In this document: one piece after another, positions 8,823-17,007 of the stretch
Numbering within the stretch: position 1 is the stretch's first letter
Layout of the letters: each line of letters opens with the position of its first letter
From: Acidobacteria bacterium Mor1
Lineage (GTDB): Bacteria; Acidobacteriota; Polarisedimenticolia; Polarisedimenticolales; Polarisedimenticolaceae
Direction: 5' to 3'
Assembly: GCA_001664505.1 (NCBI GenBank)
Contig: CP011806.1
Location: 5,814,152-5,878,151, forward strand
Length of the DNA stretch: 64,000 bases
Made by a program: the position numbers and the translations under genes
The notes under the pieces: generated by a model
Seen by the model: only the letters and a program-made list of their open reading frames with translations
The model's database searches: none
What the model was told of the DNA's origin: nothing

Positions 8823-9476
8823 ATGAGTGAGCGCAAGAGACTGGCCGGCCTGGCGCTAACCGTCGGCGGCGGATCGTTTCTCGCCGCCGTCGCGACCCTG
8901 CACTTTCTTTACAGGGTCGATCAAGCCACCGGCACCGACGCCCTGCTGGCGACCTTGTTGATGCTGGGCATCGCCCTGGCCGGGTCGCTGCTGTTTCTCC
9001 GTTTCGCCGAACCGGTGGCCGACCGCCTGGAGATTCAGGAAGATCGTTTGAGCGCGCTGCTCTGGAGCGTCGGCGACGGCATCCTGATCCTCGACGAGCG
9101 TGGTGAAGTGCAGTGGGCCAACCCCGCCTCTCAGGACATGCACGGGATCGAGCCGGTGCAGTTCGGGAGGATGTCGGTGGCGCATCTGTTCCAGGGCGCC
9201 GACGACGCGTTGAACGACTTCCTCGCTTCGGGGGAGCCCCGGGCGATCACCCTGGTCTCGGCGATTCACGCCGGTGGGCAGCAGACGCCGGTGGAGGTCA
9301 CCTTCGGCCGCTCGTTCCATCTGGCCCGGCCGCTGATCACCGCCATCGTGCGGGACATCAGCGAACGGCCGGACCCCGCCTCGGTGATCCGGCAGCTCGA
9401 AGAGAGAATCGTTCCCGCCGCGGCTTCGGCCCACGGCGCTCGGGAACTCGCGCCGGGGACCGGCGCTTCTCGCTAG
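8823..9476 (+). CDS. membrane-anchored PAS domain protein without output domain
   Basis: A 217-residue protein. Two transmembrane helices at about 8-28 and 40-60 precede a single PAS domain (about 70-180; motifs LLWSVGDGILILDERGEV, WANPAS, VRDISER). A short, disordered, Ala-rich tail follows. No histidine kinase, GGDEF or other effector domain is present. It looks like the sensory half of a two-TM PAS kinase that either works with a partner in trans or is a remnant. The start ATG at 8823 has almost no leader. The gene abuts the convergent carboxypeptidase gene with zero spacing (stops at 9474-9476 and 9477-9479). Confidence 0.75.
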   Translation: MSERKRLAGLALTVGGGSFLAAVATLHFLYRVDQATGTDALLATLLMLGIALAGSLLFLRFAEPVADRLEIQEDRLSALLWSVGDGILILDERGEVQWANPASQDMHGIEPVQFGRMSVAHLFQGADDALNDFLASGEPRAITLVSAIHAGGQQTPVEVTFGRSFHLARPLITAIVRDISERPDPASVIRQLEERIVPAAASAHGARELAPGTGASR

Positions 9477-11930
9477 CTACGGGCAGCCCCCGCTCCCGCT
9501 GCGCGCCGTGCCCCCGCTGGAACTCCCGTAACCGCCGGTAGAGAACCCGGACTGGAAACGCACCAGGTAGAAGAAGCCCTGGCCGGCTGCCGGTAACGTG
9601 GCGTCGCTGGCGGCACGGTCGGCGGAGTCCGCCTCGACACAGGTCAACGGGCCCAAAGCGCCCTCGCCGAGGGCCGACAGACCGCCGCGCACCACGTCGA
9701 ACACCGCATCGGGGGCGCCGGGAACTTCTTCCCAGTCGAGCTGGGTCACGCCGGATCCGTCCAAGGTCAGGCCGGCGACCTCTCCCTGCACGGCCAGATC
9801 GAATCCGCGGACGATCAGGTCGTCGATGGCGGCTTCGACCACCGTGTCGACGCTGGCGTCCAGGGCGCGGAAGCGGAAACGCACGTCGGCGCCCGGGGTA
9901 ATCAGGTCATCGAGGCGCACCGCCGGAGAGGGAACCCAGGCGGGGTCGGCATCGGGCGTCGCCGTGGTGTCGGTCACCGTTTCGAGGGTCTGCCAACTCG
10001 ATCCTCCGTCGTCGGAGACCTCGGCGACCAGTTGATCGGTCGGGTCCTGGGTGCGGAAGAACCAGCGCTGCCAGCTCACCTCGACTCCGTAGCTGCCGCT
10101 CAGGTCGTAGGGGGGCGAGGTCAGGGTGGTCGTACCGTTATCGACATCGTCCTGGTCGGGCGTGGCGGCGGGCGGGTTGCCGGTAACGAAGGCGTTGATT
10201 CCTTGACCGGGCGTGCGGTCGAGCTTGGGGGAGATGCGGGTCAGGTTGCTCTGCACCTGTCCCTGATGGGTGCCCTGGGGCTCGCCCCACTCCCACACCC
10301 CTGCGGTGGCGGTGTCGGCGGGATCTCCGATGACCCAGTTCGCGGCCCGGGCGGGGTCTTCGAAGTCTTCGTGGACCAGCAGACCGGAGCCGGTCGGCGT
10401 CAACGCGACCTGCACCGGCTGGAAGCTGCCGGTCACGCTCAACGGTACCGTCGCATCGACGTATCCGGGAGCGGAGACTCGCAGGGTGTAGCTGCCGGGG
10501 ACGACGATGATGTGAAAACGTCCGGTGTCGGAGCGCGAGGTCAGGCGCTTGCCGTCGGGCAGCAGCATCTCATCGAGATCGACGTCCGCCTCGACCGGCA
10601 GGCCGGTGACGGCGTCGGTGACATGGCCGCCGACGGCGGCGCCGTGGACCCGGTCCAGCAACCACTGCCAGCCCGGGCGCTGTCCTTCGACGGTCGGATC
10701 GCGCCAGATCTGATAGTCGGGACGGAAGCCTCCCTCACCGGAACTGTTCAGCTCGGTGACGAAGGCGATGGCGCCGTTCTCGTGGTACTGCTGGTCCCGC
10801 CCGGTGCCGTCGACCCGGCTGCCGAAGGGGGCGGGGTCGTAGCCGATGACTCCGTCGGCACGGATGATCTCGCCGGCGTACTCCTCGGCGATGATCCGGC
10901 TGATGTTCTGATCGGGGCCGGCGATGGTGGTCAGCTTGGGGCTGAACAGGTCGGGATCGCAGGAGGTGGCGTAGAACACGTCCTCGCCGAAGCTGTGGTA
11001 CTCGACGTCGAACACCGGGCGGATGCGGCGGCCCAGATCGAGCATCGCCATGGTTTCGGGCTCGGAACCTTCGAAGGGGCCGCGGTAGATGCCGCTGGTG
11101 AAGCTGCTGGAGGAGCCGTTGCACTGGTCGCCCCAGCCCCACTCGTAGTTGCGGTTGAGGTCGACGCCGTCCTGGTTGTTCAGGGTGCCCGAGCCGTCGT
11201 TGTCCCGGGTGTTCTTGCGCCAGTTGAAATCCTCTTCGTGGACCACACGCACGCCGTCGGGGTTGACCATCGGCACGCACCAGATCTGGAGCGTGTCGAC
11301 CCAGCGGGTCACGTCGGGATCGCTGCCGTAGTTGTCGGTCAGGTAGTCGATGGTGTCGATCATCACCTCGACGGTCATGACCTCGCGGGCGTGGTGCGCC
11401 GCGTTGAACAGCACACTCAGTTCATCTTCGTCGACTCCGGGGTTGTCGGAGATCAGCAGTCCCCAGATGGTCGCACCGTCATGACTCGTGCCCAGCGCTT
11501 CCCTGCGAACCAGGTTCGGATGGTCCAGCACAACCTGGTCCAGGTACGCCTCGAGTTCATCGGGATCGGTGTAGTTGGTGTCGGGCAGGGGATCGTCGGT
11601 GCCCAGCGCCTCGACCTCGGCCAGAGAGAGCCGCTCGGCGTAGCGGGCCTGTTCGACGAATTCGAACCCCGCCCGGCGCAGCGCTTCGGCTCCCCGCAGG
11701 TCGGTGACCACCAGGACACGGTTCCCGGGCAGGTCGTAGCCGGCGATGTCGAATCCCTGGGCGGTCAGCCAATCCCGCTGAGCCGCGTCGGCGGCGACAT
11801 CCAGGTGCAGCACCGGGCCTTCCTGGGGCACGAAGACTCGATCACCGTGGTCTCCGTGAGCCTGGGCCGGCCCGGCGGCAGCCAGCAGAAGACAGACCGA
11901 AATCACCCAGCCGAACCACCGATTGCGCAT
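9477..11930 (-). CDS. secreted M14-family zinc carboxypeptidase with C-terminal beta domains
   Basis: An 817-residue exported metallopeptidase starting at ATG 11930 (MRNRWFGW…, signal peptide to about residue 25). A propeptide-like region (about 30-115) precedes the M14 catalytic domain (about 118-455), which contains the zinc ligands H180 and E183 in HHARE, a third His in EYHSFGE, and the catalytic Glu in FVTELN. A carboxypeptidase-regulatory-like beta domain follows (about 460-545), then a jelly-roll/MAM-like segment (about 560-720) and a C-terminal module FDVVRGG…FFYLV…GGCP shared with other exported proteins here. It should release C-terminal residues from extracellular peptides. The longer frame to 12176 overlaps the divergent gene's control region and is rejected. 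Confidence 0.9.
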   Translation of the reverse strand: MRNRWFGWVISVCLLLAAAGPAQAHGDHGDRVFVPQEGPVLHLDVAADAAQRDWLTAQGFDIAGYDLPGNRVLVVTDLRGAEALRRAGFEFVEQARYAERLSLAEVEALGTDDPLPDTNYTDPDELEAYLDQVVLDHPNLVRREALGTSHDGATIWGLLISDNPGVDEDELSVLFNAAHHAREVMTVEVMIDTIDYLTDNYGSDPDVTRWVDTLQIWCVPMVNPDGVRVVHEEDFNWRKNTRDNDGSGTLNNQDGVDLNRNYEWGWGDQCNGSSSSFTSGIYRGPFEGSEPETMAMLDLGRRIRPVFDVEYHSFGEDVFYATSCDPDLFSPKLTTIAGPDQNISRIIAEEYAGEIIRADGVIGYDPAPFGSRVDGTGRDQQYHENGAIAFVTELNSSGEGGFRPDYQIWRDPTVEGQRPGWQWLLDRVHGAAVGGHVTDAVTGLPVEADVDLDEMLLPDGKRLTSRSDTGRFHIIVVPGSYTLRVSAPGYVDATVPLSVTGSFQPVQVALTPTGSGLLVHEDFEDPARAANWVIGDPADTATAGVWEWGEPQGTHQGQVQSNLTRISPKLDRTPGQGINAFVTGNPPAATPDQDDVDNGTTTLTSPPYDLSGSYGVEVSWQRWFFRTQDPTDQLVAEVSDDGGSSWQTLETVTDTTATPDADPAWVPSPAVRLDDLITPGADVRFRFRALDASVDTVVEAAIDDLIVRGFDLAVQGEVAGLTLDGSGVTQLDWEEVPGAPDAVFDVVRGGLSALGEGALGPLTCVEADSADRAASDATLPAAGQGFFYLVRFQSGFSTGGYGSSSGGTARSGSGGCP

Positions 11931-12107
11931 CAGGATCTCCCCCCGGGTATGCGGGCCGCGCCGGGCCGGAGCGGGTCCCGGCGGGCTCGTCGTCGAGGCT
12001 GATTGTACGGTGATTTCACCCTGTTTGAGGCGGTTTCCACTCTCCGCGGGCTCTCGATTGGACATCGCCGCTAGAGTAGGACAGGGGCTCGTTTGGGAGG
12101 AGTGCGC

Positions 12108-12389
12108 ATGAAAGCGGTGTGGAATGACGAGGTGCTTGCCGAGAGCGACGAGACGGTGGTGGTCGAGAGCAACCACTACTTCCCGCCGTCATCCCTCAAG
12201 CAGCAGTTTCTGAGGCCGAGCGACACCAGGACTCACTGTCCCTGGAAGGGCAACGCCTCCTACTTCCATGTGGAGGTCGAGGGAATGACCCTGCCCGACG
12301 CCGCCTGGACCTATCAGGCTCCCAAGGACGCCGCCCGGGAGATCACCGGACATGTGGCCTTCTGGAAAGGGGTCGAAGTCCGCGAGTAA
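12108..12389 (+). CDS. DUF427 domain protein
   Basis: A 93-residue protein that is essentially a single DUF427 domain: W.....LAES..T..VE..HYFP near the N-terminus, LRPSDTRTHCPWKGNASYF in the centre, and AAWTYQ.P in the C-terminal half. These are the conserved blocks of this small beta-tent-like family of unknown biochemical role. The start ATG at 12108 has a strong GGGAGGAG site 5 bases upstream. It is divergent from the carboxypeptidase and convergent with the MOSC gene (20 bases apart). Confidence 0.9.
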   Translation: MKAVWNDEVLAESDETVVVESNHYFPPSSLKQQFLRPSDTRTHCPWKGNASYFHVEVEGMTLPDAAWTYQAPKDAAREITGHVAFWKGVEVRE

Positions 12390-12409
12390 CCGCCGTACGG
12401 ATCGCGTGG

Positions 12410-12841
12410 CTATTCCCAGATGAGCTCGTCGCCGAGTGCGATGAGGCCCCCCTCCAACACCACCCCGAAAGCGCCCCCTCCCCAGTCGTCGAACAGTGCA
12501 TCCTTGAGCCCGGGCTGAATCTCGTCCATCAGCCGGCAGGGTTTGGTTTCTCCGCGGATCTCCACCCGGGTGTCCCCGATCCGCAGGATTCGGCCGGTGG
12601 TGCGCGCCAACGGGAAGCCACTGACCAGCAGGTTGGCGCGCCGCACGGCCGGGTCCAGAATGCCGAGCTCGCGGGTACGGTCCTCCCAGACCTCTCGCTC
12701 CATCAGGGTCACCTGGCGGCGCCCGCCGAGGCGGGCGTTCGGATCCAGCCCGCGTCCGGCGATCAGCTCCGCCCGCTCCCGGGCGTCCAGCGGCAGGCCG
12801 CGGCCCCGCTTGGTCCAGATTCGCTCCAACACGCCGTTCAT
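12410..12841 (-). CDS. MOSC domain protein
   Basis: A 143-residue single-domain MOSC protein. The start ATG at 12841 (MNGVLERIW) follows a GGAGGAAG site. The pattern TKRGRGLPLDA…, GRRQVTLMEREVWED, PAVRRANLLVSG, and GETKPCRLMDE with the conserved Cys matches stand-alone MOSC proteins. These are relatives of the C-terminal domain of molybdenum cofactor sulfurase and of YiiM-type proteins. It probably binds a sulfur or metal-sulfur substrate; the exact reaction is not deducible. A longer upstream extension is open but has no SD and overlaps the divergent neighbour's promoter. Confidence 0.85.
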   Translation of the reverse strand: MNGVLERIWTKRGRGLPLDARERAELIAGRGLDPNARLGGRRQVTLMEREVWEDRTRELGILDPAVRRANLLVSGFPLARTTGRILRIGDTRVEIRGETKPCRLMDEIQPGLKDALFDDWGGGAFGVVLEGGLIALGDELIWE

Positions 12842-12996
12842 GGCTTCTTCCTCCACCGTACCCGGCGTCCAAGGGGAACCCCCTGGTCCTCGTTGTCCCG
12901 GGCGTCCCGTGCGCGGTGCGCTAGTGTAGTCACGAGGGGGCTGTTCACCACATGCGCATCCCGCCAAAGTCCGGATGCGCCTCGAGGAGCCAGGCC

Positions 12997-13941
12997 GTGA
13001 GCCAGCAAAACGCACAGTTCGCCAAGGAGACCGACAAGAAAGGCGCCTTCGTTCGCCAGCAGAGCGCCTTCCGCAACCACGTCACCGCCGACGGTTCGTC
13101 GGGCTACCCGGCCGAGGCCGGGCGCTACCACCTGTACGTCTCGCTGGCCTGTCCCTGGGCCCACCGCACGATCATCTACCGCAAGTTGAAAGGTCTCGAG
13201 GGCGCCGTCTCACTGTCGGTGGTCGACCCGATTCGCGACGAGAAGGGCTGGGCCTTCCGCGAGGGCCGGGGCCACGGTGCCGATCCGATCAACGGGTTCG
13301 CGTTCCTGAGTGAGGCCTATCGCAAGACCGATCCGAATTTCGCCGACCGGGTCACGGTGCCGGTGCTGTGGGACAAACAGCAGGGGCACATCGTGAACAA
13401 CGAATCGTCGGAACTGATCCGCATGCTGAACAGCGAATTCAACGCCTTCGGCAACGCGGAGGTCGATTTCTATCCGGAAACGCTTCGTGGCGAGATCGAT
13501 GAACTGAACGGCTTCATCTATCCGGCGATCAACGACGGCGTCTACAAGTGCGGCTTCGCCGCCAGCCAGGAAGCCTACGACGAGGCCTTCCGCACGCTGT
13601 TTGCCGCGCTGGACAAACTCGAGGAGCGGCTGGCGACCCGGCGCTTCCTGGCCGGTGCCCGGCAGACCGAGGCGGACTGGCGGTTGTTCACCACCCTGGT
13701 GCGCTTCGACGCGGTCTACGTGACCCACTTCAAGACCAACCTGCGGCGAATCGCCGACTACCCGAACCTCTGGGGCTACCTGCGCGATCTGTACCAGACC
13801 CCCGGAGTTGCCGAGACCGTCGACTTCGATCACATCAAGCGCCACTACTTCGTGACCCACCGCCGGATCAACCCGCTGGGCATCGTGCCCAACGGTCCGG
13901 CGATCGACTTCGACGAACCCCACGGCCGCGAGGGCAGGTAG
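12997..13941 (+). CDS. glutathionyl-hydroquinone reductase-like glutathione transferase (omega/ECM4 type)
   Basis: A 314-residue enzyme of the YqjG/ECM4 family, which reduces glutathionyl-hydroquinones to hydroquinones using glutathione. The thioredoxin-fold N-terminal half carries the signature YVSLACPWAHRT with catalytic C52. The family-typical long insert (VVDPIRDEKGWAF) and VTVPVLWDKQ…IVNNESSELIRM follow, and then the helical C-terminal GST domain (TEADWRLFTTLVRFDAVYVTHFK). I set the start at GTG 12997 because GAGGAG lies 7 bases upstream and the length fits the family; an ATG at 12952 is less well placed. It probably acts on quinone or chlorinated-aromatic adducts. Confidence 0.9.
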   Translation: MSQQNAQFAKETDKKGAFVRQQSAFRNHVTADGSSGYPAEAGRYHLYVSLACPWAHRTIIYRKLKGLEGAVSLSVVDPIRDEKGWAFREGRGHGADPINGFAFLSEAYRKTDPNFADRVTVPVLWDKQQGHIVNNESSELIRMLNSEFNAFGNAEVDFYPETLRGEIDELNGFIYPAINDGVYKCGFAASQEAYDEAFRTLFAALDKLEERLATRRFLAGARQTEADWRLFTTLVRFDAVYVTHFKTNLRRIADYPNLWGYLRDLYQTPGVAETVDFDHIKRHYFVTHRRINPLGIVPNGPAIDFDEPHGREGR

Positions 13942-13947
13942 GGTCGG

Positions 13948-14850
13948 CTAGTAGGCTCGATGGGCCAGGGAGAGGATGTCCGTCGCCAACGACGGCATCC
14001 CTTCCGGGTTGCGGCCGGCTACCGTCCAGTCCCGGCAGATCCCGTTGAGGCACCCTGTAATGGTGGTCGTGTCGGTCGCGTGGGCGTCAACCCATCCGGC
14101 GTAGGACCGCGCCACCTGGCCGATGAGCGGATTGCGGGCATCAAGCATGCCCGCCCGCCCCGGCCCCGGGCTGAGCCAGACCTCCACATCGCCGGCCAAC
14201 GGCAGTTGGGAGCGCAGCCCCTGCTCGTTGCTCAGGTGGATCGATAGTCCCGATCGGTTCGCTCGGTAGTGGAGCGCTTCTCTCCCGGCCAGTTGCACCA
14301 GTTCTCCGCTGTTCCAGAGCGACAGGCGATCCTGCAGGGAGAGCCTGCGCGTGCGGCCGCACTCGCCGTAGTAGCGGTCAGTCGAGAGGGTGGCGCTGAA
14401 CCAGATCGCCCCCGGGCAGTCCTCGAATCGCCGGAAATTGAAGGGATCATCTTCGGGGTCGGCCGCGTTCTTGTCGAAGGACACTCGCCCGGCGCAGCCC
14501 TGGCGCTCCGGAGAGCAGTAGAGATCGTCGGAGAAAGTTGCCTCTCCTTCGACGGAAATGTTCGAGTGCGTGTACAGGGTCTGTGCGCCATCGGTATTCT
14601 GGCGCACGTAGTTGAGTTGTTCGATGGTCTCACCGGCAACCCAGAGAGCCCACTGGCTCCCGTGAACCAGCTTGGCCTTGCCACGGGTGTCTCTGATCTC
14701 CCCGGGACCGCCGCCGGCACGCGTCTGGTTGTTGTCCGTGATCAGGCCGTAGTTGGAGATCTGGCAGCCGGAGGTGGCGAGGCACAAGAGAACCGAGCCG
14801 GTGATCAGCACCGAAGCCGACATCTTGCGCGTCTCGAACGTAATTCGCAT
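13948..14850 (-). CDS. putative lipoprotein, LITDNNQT paralogue family, copy A
   Basis: A 300-residue exported protein. ATG 14850 gives a 29-residue lipoprotein signal peptide ending in the lipobox TSGC. The mature protein starts C-QISNYG followed by LITDNNQT, a motif shared by four proteins in this window. Other conserved blocks are GGGPGEIRDTRGKAKLV, VRQNTDGAQTL, DDLYCSPE..GCA, YYGECGRT, LSLQDRLSLWN, GLSIHL.NEQGL and GC..GIC.DWTVAG. Six to seven mature cysteines recur at the same places, suggesting disulfides. I recognise no known domain. It is encoded divergently from copies B-D and lies 6 bases from the convergent hydroquinone-reductase gene. Starts at 14877 or 14823 are possible. Confidence 0.8.
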   Translation of the reverse strand: MRITFETRKMSASVLITGSVLLCLATSGCQISNYGLITDNNQTRAGGGPGEIRDTRGKAKLVHGSQWALWVAGETIEQLNYVRQNTDGAQTLYTHSNISVEGEATFSDDLYCSPERQGCAGRVSFDKNAADPEDDPFNFRRFEDCPGAIWFSATLSTDRYYGECGRTRRLSLQDRLSLWNSGELVQLAGREALHYRANRSGLSIHLSNEQGLRSQLPLAGDVEVWLSPGPGRAGMLDARNPLIGQVARSYAGWVDAHATDTTTITGCLNGICRDWTVAGRNPEGMPSLATDILSLAHRAY

Positions 14851-15199
14851 AGGGTCACCAGTTGTCCTTGGTGCCATGGTTCACCGCCTGGAGAAACAGG
14901 TCAAGCCTGGGGCGGTTTTCGGTTTTCTCTTGGGCCGGTTGTGGCCTGGGCGTATGCTTCCGGCAACGGCATGGCCGGGCGTGAGCCTGGTCGTCGCCCC
15001 GCTGCTTTGTGGGGGAGCGATGCATCTGATGGGGCGCTGGCGGCGCTCCCGAGGTGATGAGCCCTCTCCATGGCGACCTTCTGGGGCGGCGCCCTCTTCG
15101 CCCTCGGCATGGCCGCGACCCGTTTCTGGATGGTTGGTGCTGCGTCGGTCGGCTCTTGATCGACGGTCCGGGAGTCGATCCCGGCGAGAGGGGGGATTC
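14851..15199. other. divergent intergenic region between lipoprotein copies A and B
   Basis: 349 bases without a supported gene. It should hold the promoters for copy A (leftward) and for the B-C-D run (rightward), but no convincing -35/-10 pair stands out. Both strands stay open in places. One 29-codon frame (15070-15159) encodes a hydrophobic peptide but has no ribosome-binding site. No repeats were seen. Confidence 0.5.
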
Positions 15200-16084
15200 A
15201 TGGGGCGCATTCGTGCTCGCCGCACGCGAGGCATCGGATTCGTTGTCTTGCTGGCCTGTCTCACCGGCTGCCATATCAGCAACTACGGCCTGATCACCGA
15301 CAACAACCAGACCAGCGCCGGCGGCGGTCCCGGAGAGGTCCGGAACACCCGGGGCAAGGCCAAGCTCGTGGCCGGGCAACAGGTCGTGTCGTTCACGCCG
15401 ACAGGGACCGAGGAGTCGCTGAACTTCGTACGGCAAAACGCCGACGGAGCACAAACCCTCTCAACCTACCGCAACATGTCGGTCGAAGGTGAGGCGACGT
15501 TCCTCGATGACCTGTACTGCTCTCCCGAATACGAGGGTTGCGCCAAACGCAAGTCCTTCGACGTCGATGCGTCGGATCCAAGCGACAACCCCTACAACCA
15601 GCGTTTCTTCAGCGAGTGTCCCGGAGTGCCCTCCAGCTTCACGCTCTCCACGGCGCGCTACTACGGCGAGTGCGGCCGCACCGGGGCGCTTTCCCTGCAG
15701 CAGAAGCTTTCGTTGTGGAACATGGGGACGATCGTGGACTGGCGTGACGGCGAGGCCTTGTACTTCGATCTGGACCGCTCCAATCTGAGCGTCCATCTGG
15801 CGAACGATGACGGTTTGACCACACCACTCTCGATCACCGGCGACTATCGCAGTTGGGTTCAGGTGCGCGGGCCGAACCGTTGGGTGCTCGATGCCACGAA
15901 CCCTTTGAGCGCCGTTCTCGCGCGCTCCTACGCTGCGTGGGTCGAGGACTACGGCACCGAGACAACCACGATTCGCGGCTGCTATCAGGGGATCTGCCGC
16001 GAATGGACCGTCGCCGGCAAGGCGGACGGGCAAGGGGCGCCGGACACCGTCGGCGACATCCTGCGTTTTGCGGCCCGGATGTAG
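15200..16084 (+). CDS. putative lipoprotein, LITDNNQT paralogue family, copy B
   Basis: A 294-residue paralogue of copies A, C and D. The start ATG at 15200 follows GAGAGGGGGG. The signal peptide ends LLACLTGC, and the mature protein begins CHISNYG-LITDNNQT. The conserved blocks GGGPGEVRNTRGKAKLV, VRQNADGAQTL, DDLYCSPE.EGCA, FSECPG, YYGECGRT and GCYQGICREWTVAG are all present, ending in VGDILRFAARM. It differs from copy A mainly in the loop after KAKLV. It is first of three tandem same-strand copies (30 bases to copy C) and is probably attached to a membrane by its lipid anchor. Function unknown. Confidence 0.82.
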   Translation: MGRIRARRTRGIGFVVLLACLTGCHISNYGLITDNNQTSAGGGPGEVRNTRGKAKLVAGQQVVSFTPTGTEESLNFVRQNADGAQTLSTYRNMSVEGEATFLDDLYCSPEYEGCAKRKSFDVDASDPSDNPYNQRFFSECPGVPSSFTLSTARYYGECGRTGALSLQQKLSLWNMGTIVDWRDGEALYFDLDRSNLSVHLANDDGLTTPLSITGDYRSWVQVRGPNRWVLDATNPLSAVLARSYAAWVEDYGTETTTIRGCYQGICREWTVAGKADGQGAPDTVGDILRFAARM

Positions 16085-16114
16085 GGAAACTTCGTCACGA
16101 CAGGAGGAGGAGTC

Positions 16115-17005
16115 ATGATTCAGGTAATCGCAGCGCGGCTTTCGCGGATCGCCTTCCTGGCGCTCTTGGTGGCGGGGGCCGGCTGTCACATCAGCGACTA
16201 CAGCCTGATCACCGACAATAACCAGACCAACGTCGGCGGTGGACCCGGCGAGATCCGGGATACCCGCGGCCAGGCCAAGCTGGTGCACTCCAGTCAGTGG
16301 GCCTACCTGATGGCCGACGGCGCCCACGAGGCGCTCAACTACGTGCGGCAGAACGCCGACGGTTCCCAGACCCTGACCTCCCACGACAATCTATCGGTGG
16401 AAGGGGACGCCACCTTCTCCGACGACCTCTACTGCTCGCCCGAGCGGGAGGGGTGTGCGACCCGGCGCTCCTTCGACAAGGATCCTACCGATCGCGACGA
16501 GGACCCGTTCAACACGAGGGTTCTCTTCGAGTGTCCGGCGGCCAACACCCTCTGCATGAGCCTTTCGACCTACCGCTACTACGGCGAGTGCGGCCGAACC
16601 GGGACGCTGTCGCTGCAGGACAAACTCTCGCTCTGGAACATGGGAACCCTGGTTCAGGTCGGCGGCGTGGAGGCGCTTCACTACCAGGTGGATCGTTCGA
16701 ACCTCAGCATCGTTCTGGAAAACGACGAGGGCTTGCGCACACCGCTCCAGATCTCGGGAGAGATCGAGTCCTGGACGCGGATGGGAGGCGCCGCGAGGGG
16801 GATCGTCGATTCGAGCCATCCGCTGATCGGGGTGGTGGCTCGTTCCTACGCGGCCTGGGTTCAGCAGCACGGCACCAAGGCGACCACGATCACGGGCTGC
16901 TACCAGGGTATTTGCCGTGAGTGGACGGTGGCCGGCGTCTACGAGGAGGGCCGGGATGCACCGGACACCGTCGGCGACATCCTGCGATTTGCGTCGGCGT
17001 TCTAG
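16115..17005 (+). CDS. putative lipoprotein, LITDNNQT paralogue family, copy C
   Basis: A 296-residue paralogue starting at ATG 16115 behind a near-perfect AGGAGGAGG site. The lipobox is VAGAGC and the mature start CHISDYS-LITDNNQT. It has the same cysteine pattern as the other copies (YCSPE.EGCA, FECPA, YYGECGRT, GCYQGICREWTVAG) and the same ending VGDILRFASAF. One extra cysteine in NTLCMSLS is shared in position with copy D. It stops 2 bases before the GTG of copy D, so C and D are almost certainly co-translated. No known domain. Confidence 0.85.
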   Translation: MIQVIAARLSRIAFLALLVAGAGCHISDYSLITDNNQTNVGGGPGEIRDTRGQAKLVHSSQWAYLMADGAHEALNYVRQNADGSQTLTSHDNLSVEGDATFSDDLYCSPEREGCATRRSFDKDPTDRDEDPFNTRVLFECPAANTLCMSLSTYRYYGECGRTGTLSLQDKLSLWNMGTLVQVGGVEALHYQVDRSNLSIVLENDEGLRTPLQISGEIESWTRMGGAARGIVDSSHPLIGVVARSYAAWVQQHGTKATTITGCYQGICREWTVAGVYEEGRDAPDTVGDILRFASAF

Positions 17006-17007
17006 TC

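Noticed and set aside
10032-12002. Plus-strand open frame of about 656 codons opposite the carboxypeptidase
   Set aside because: Antisense shadow of an M14 peptidase with clear catalytic residues; Val/Gly-rich composition and no RBS.
15070-15159. 29-codon hydrophobic plus-strand frame between lipoprotein copies A and B
   Set aside because: No ribosome-binding site and no homology that I can see; too short to support.
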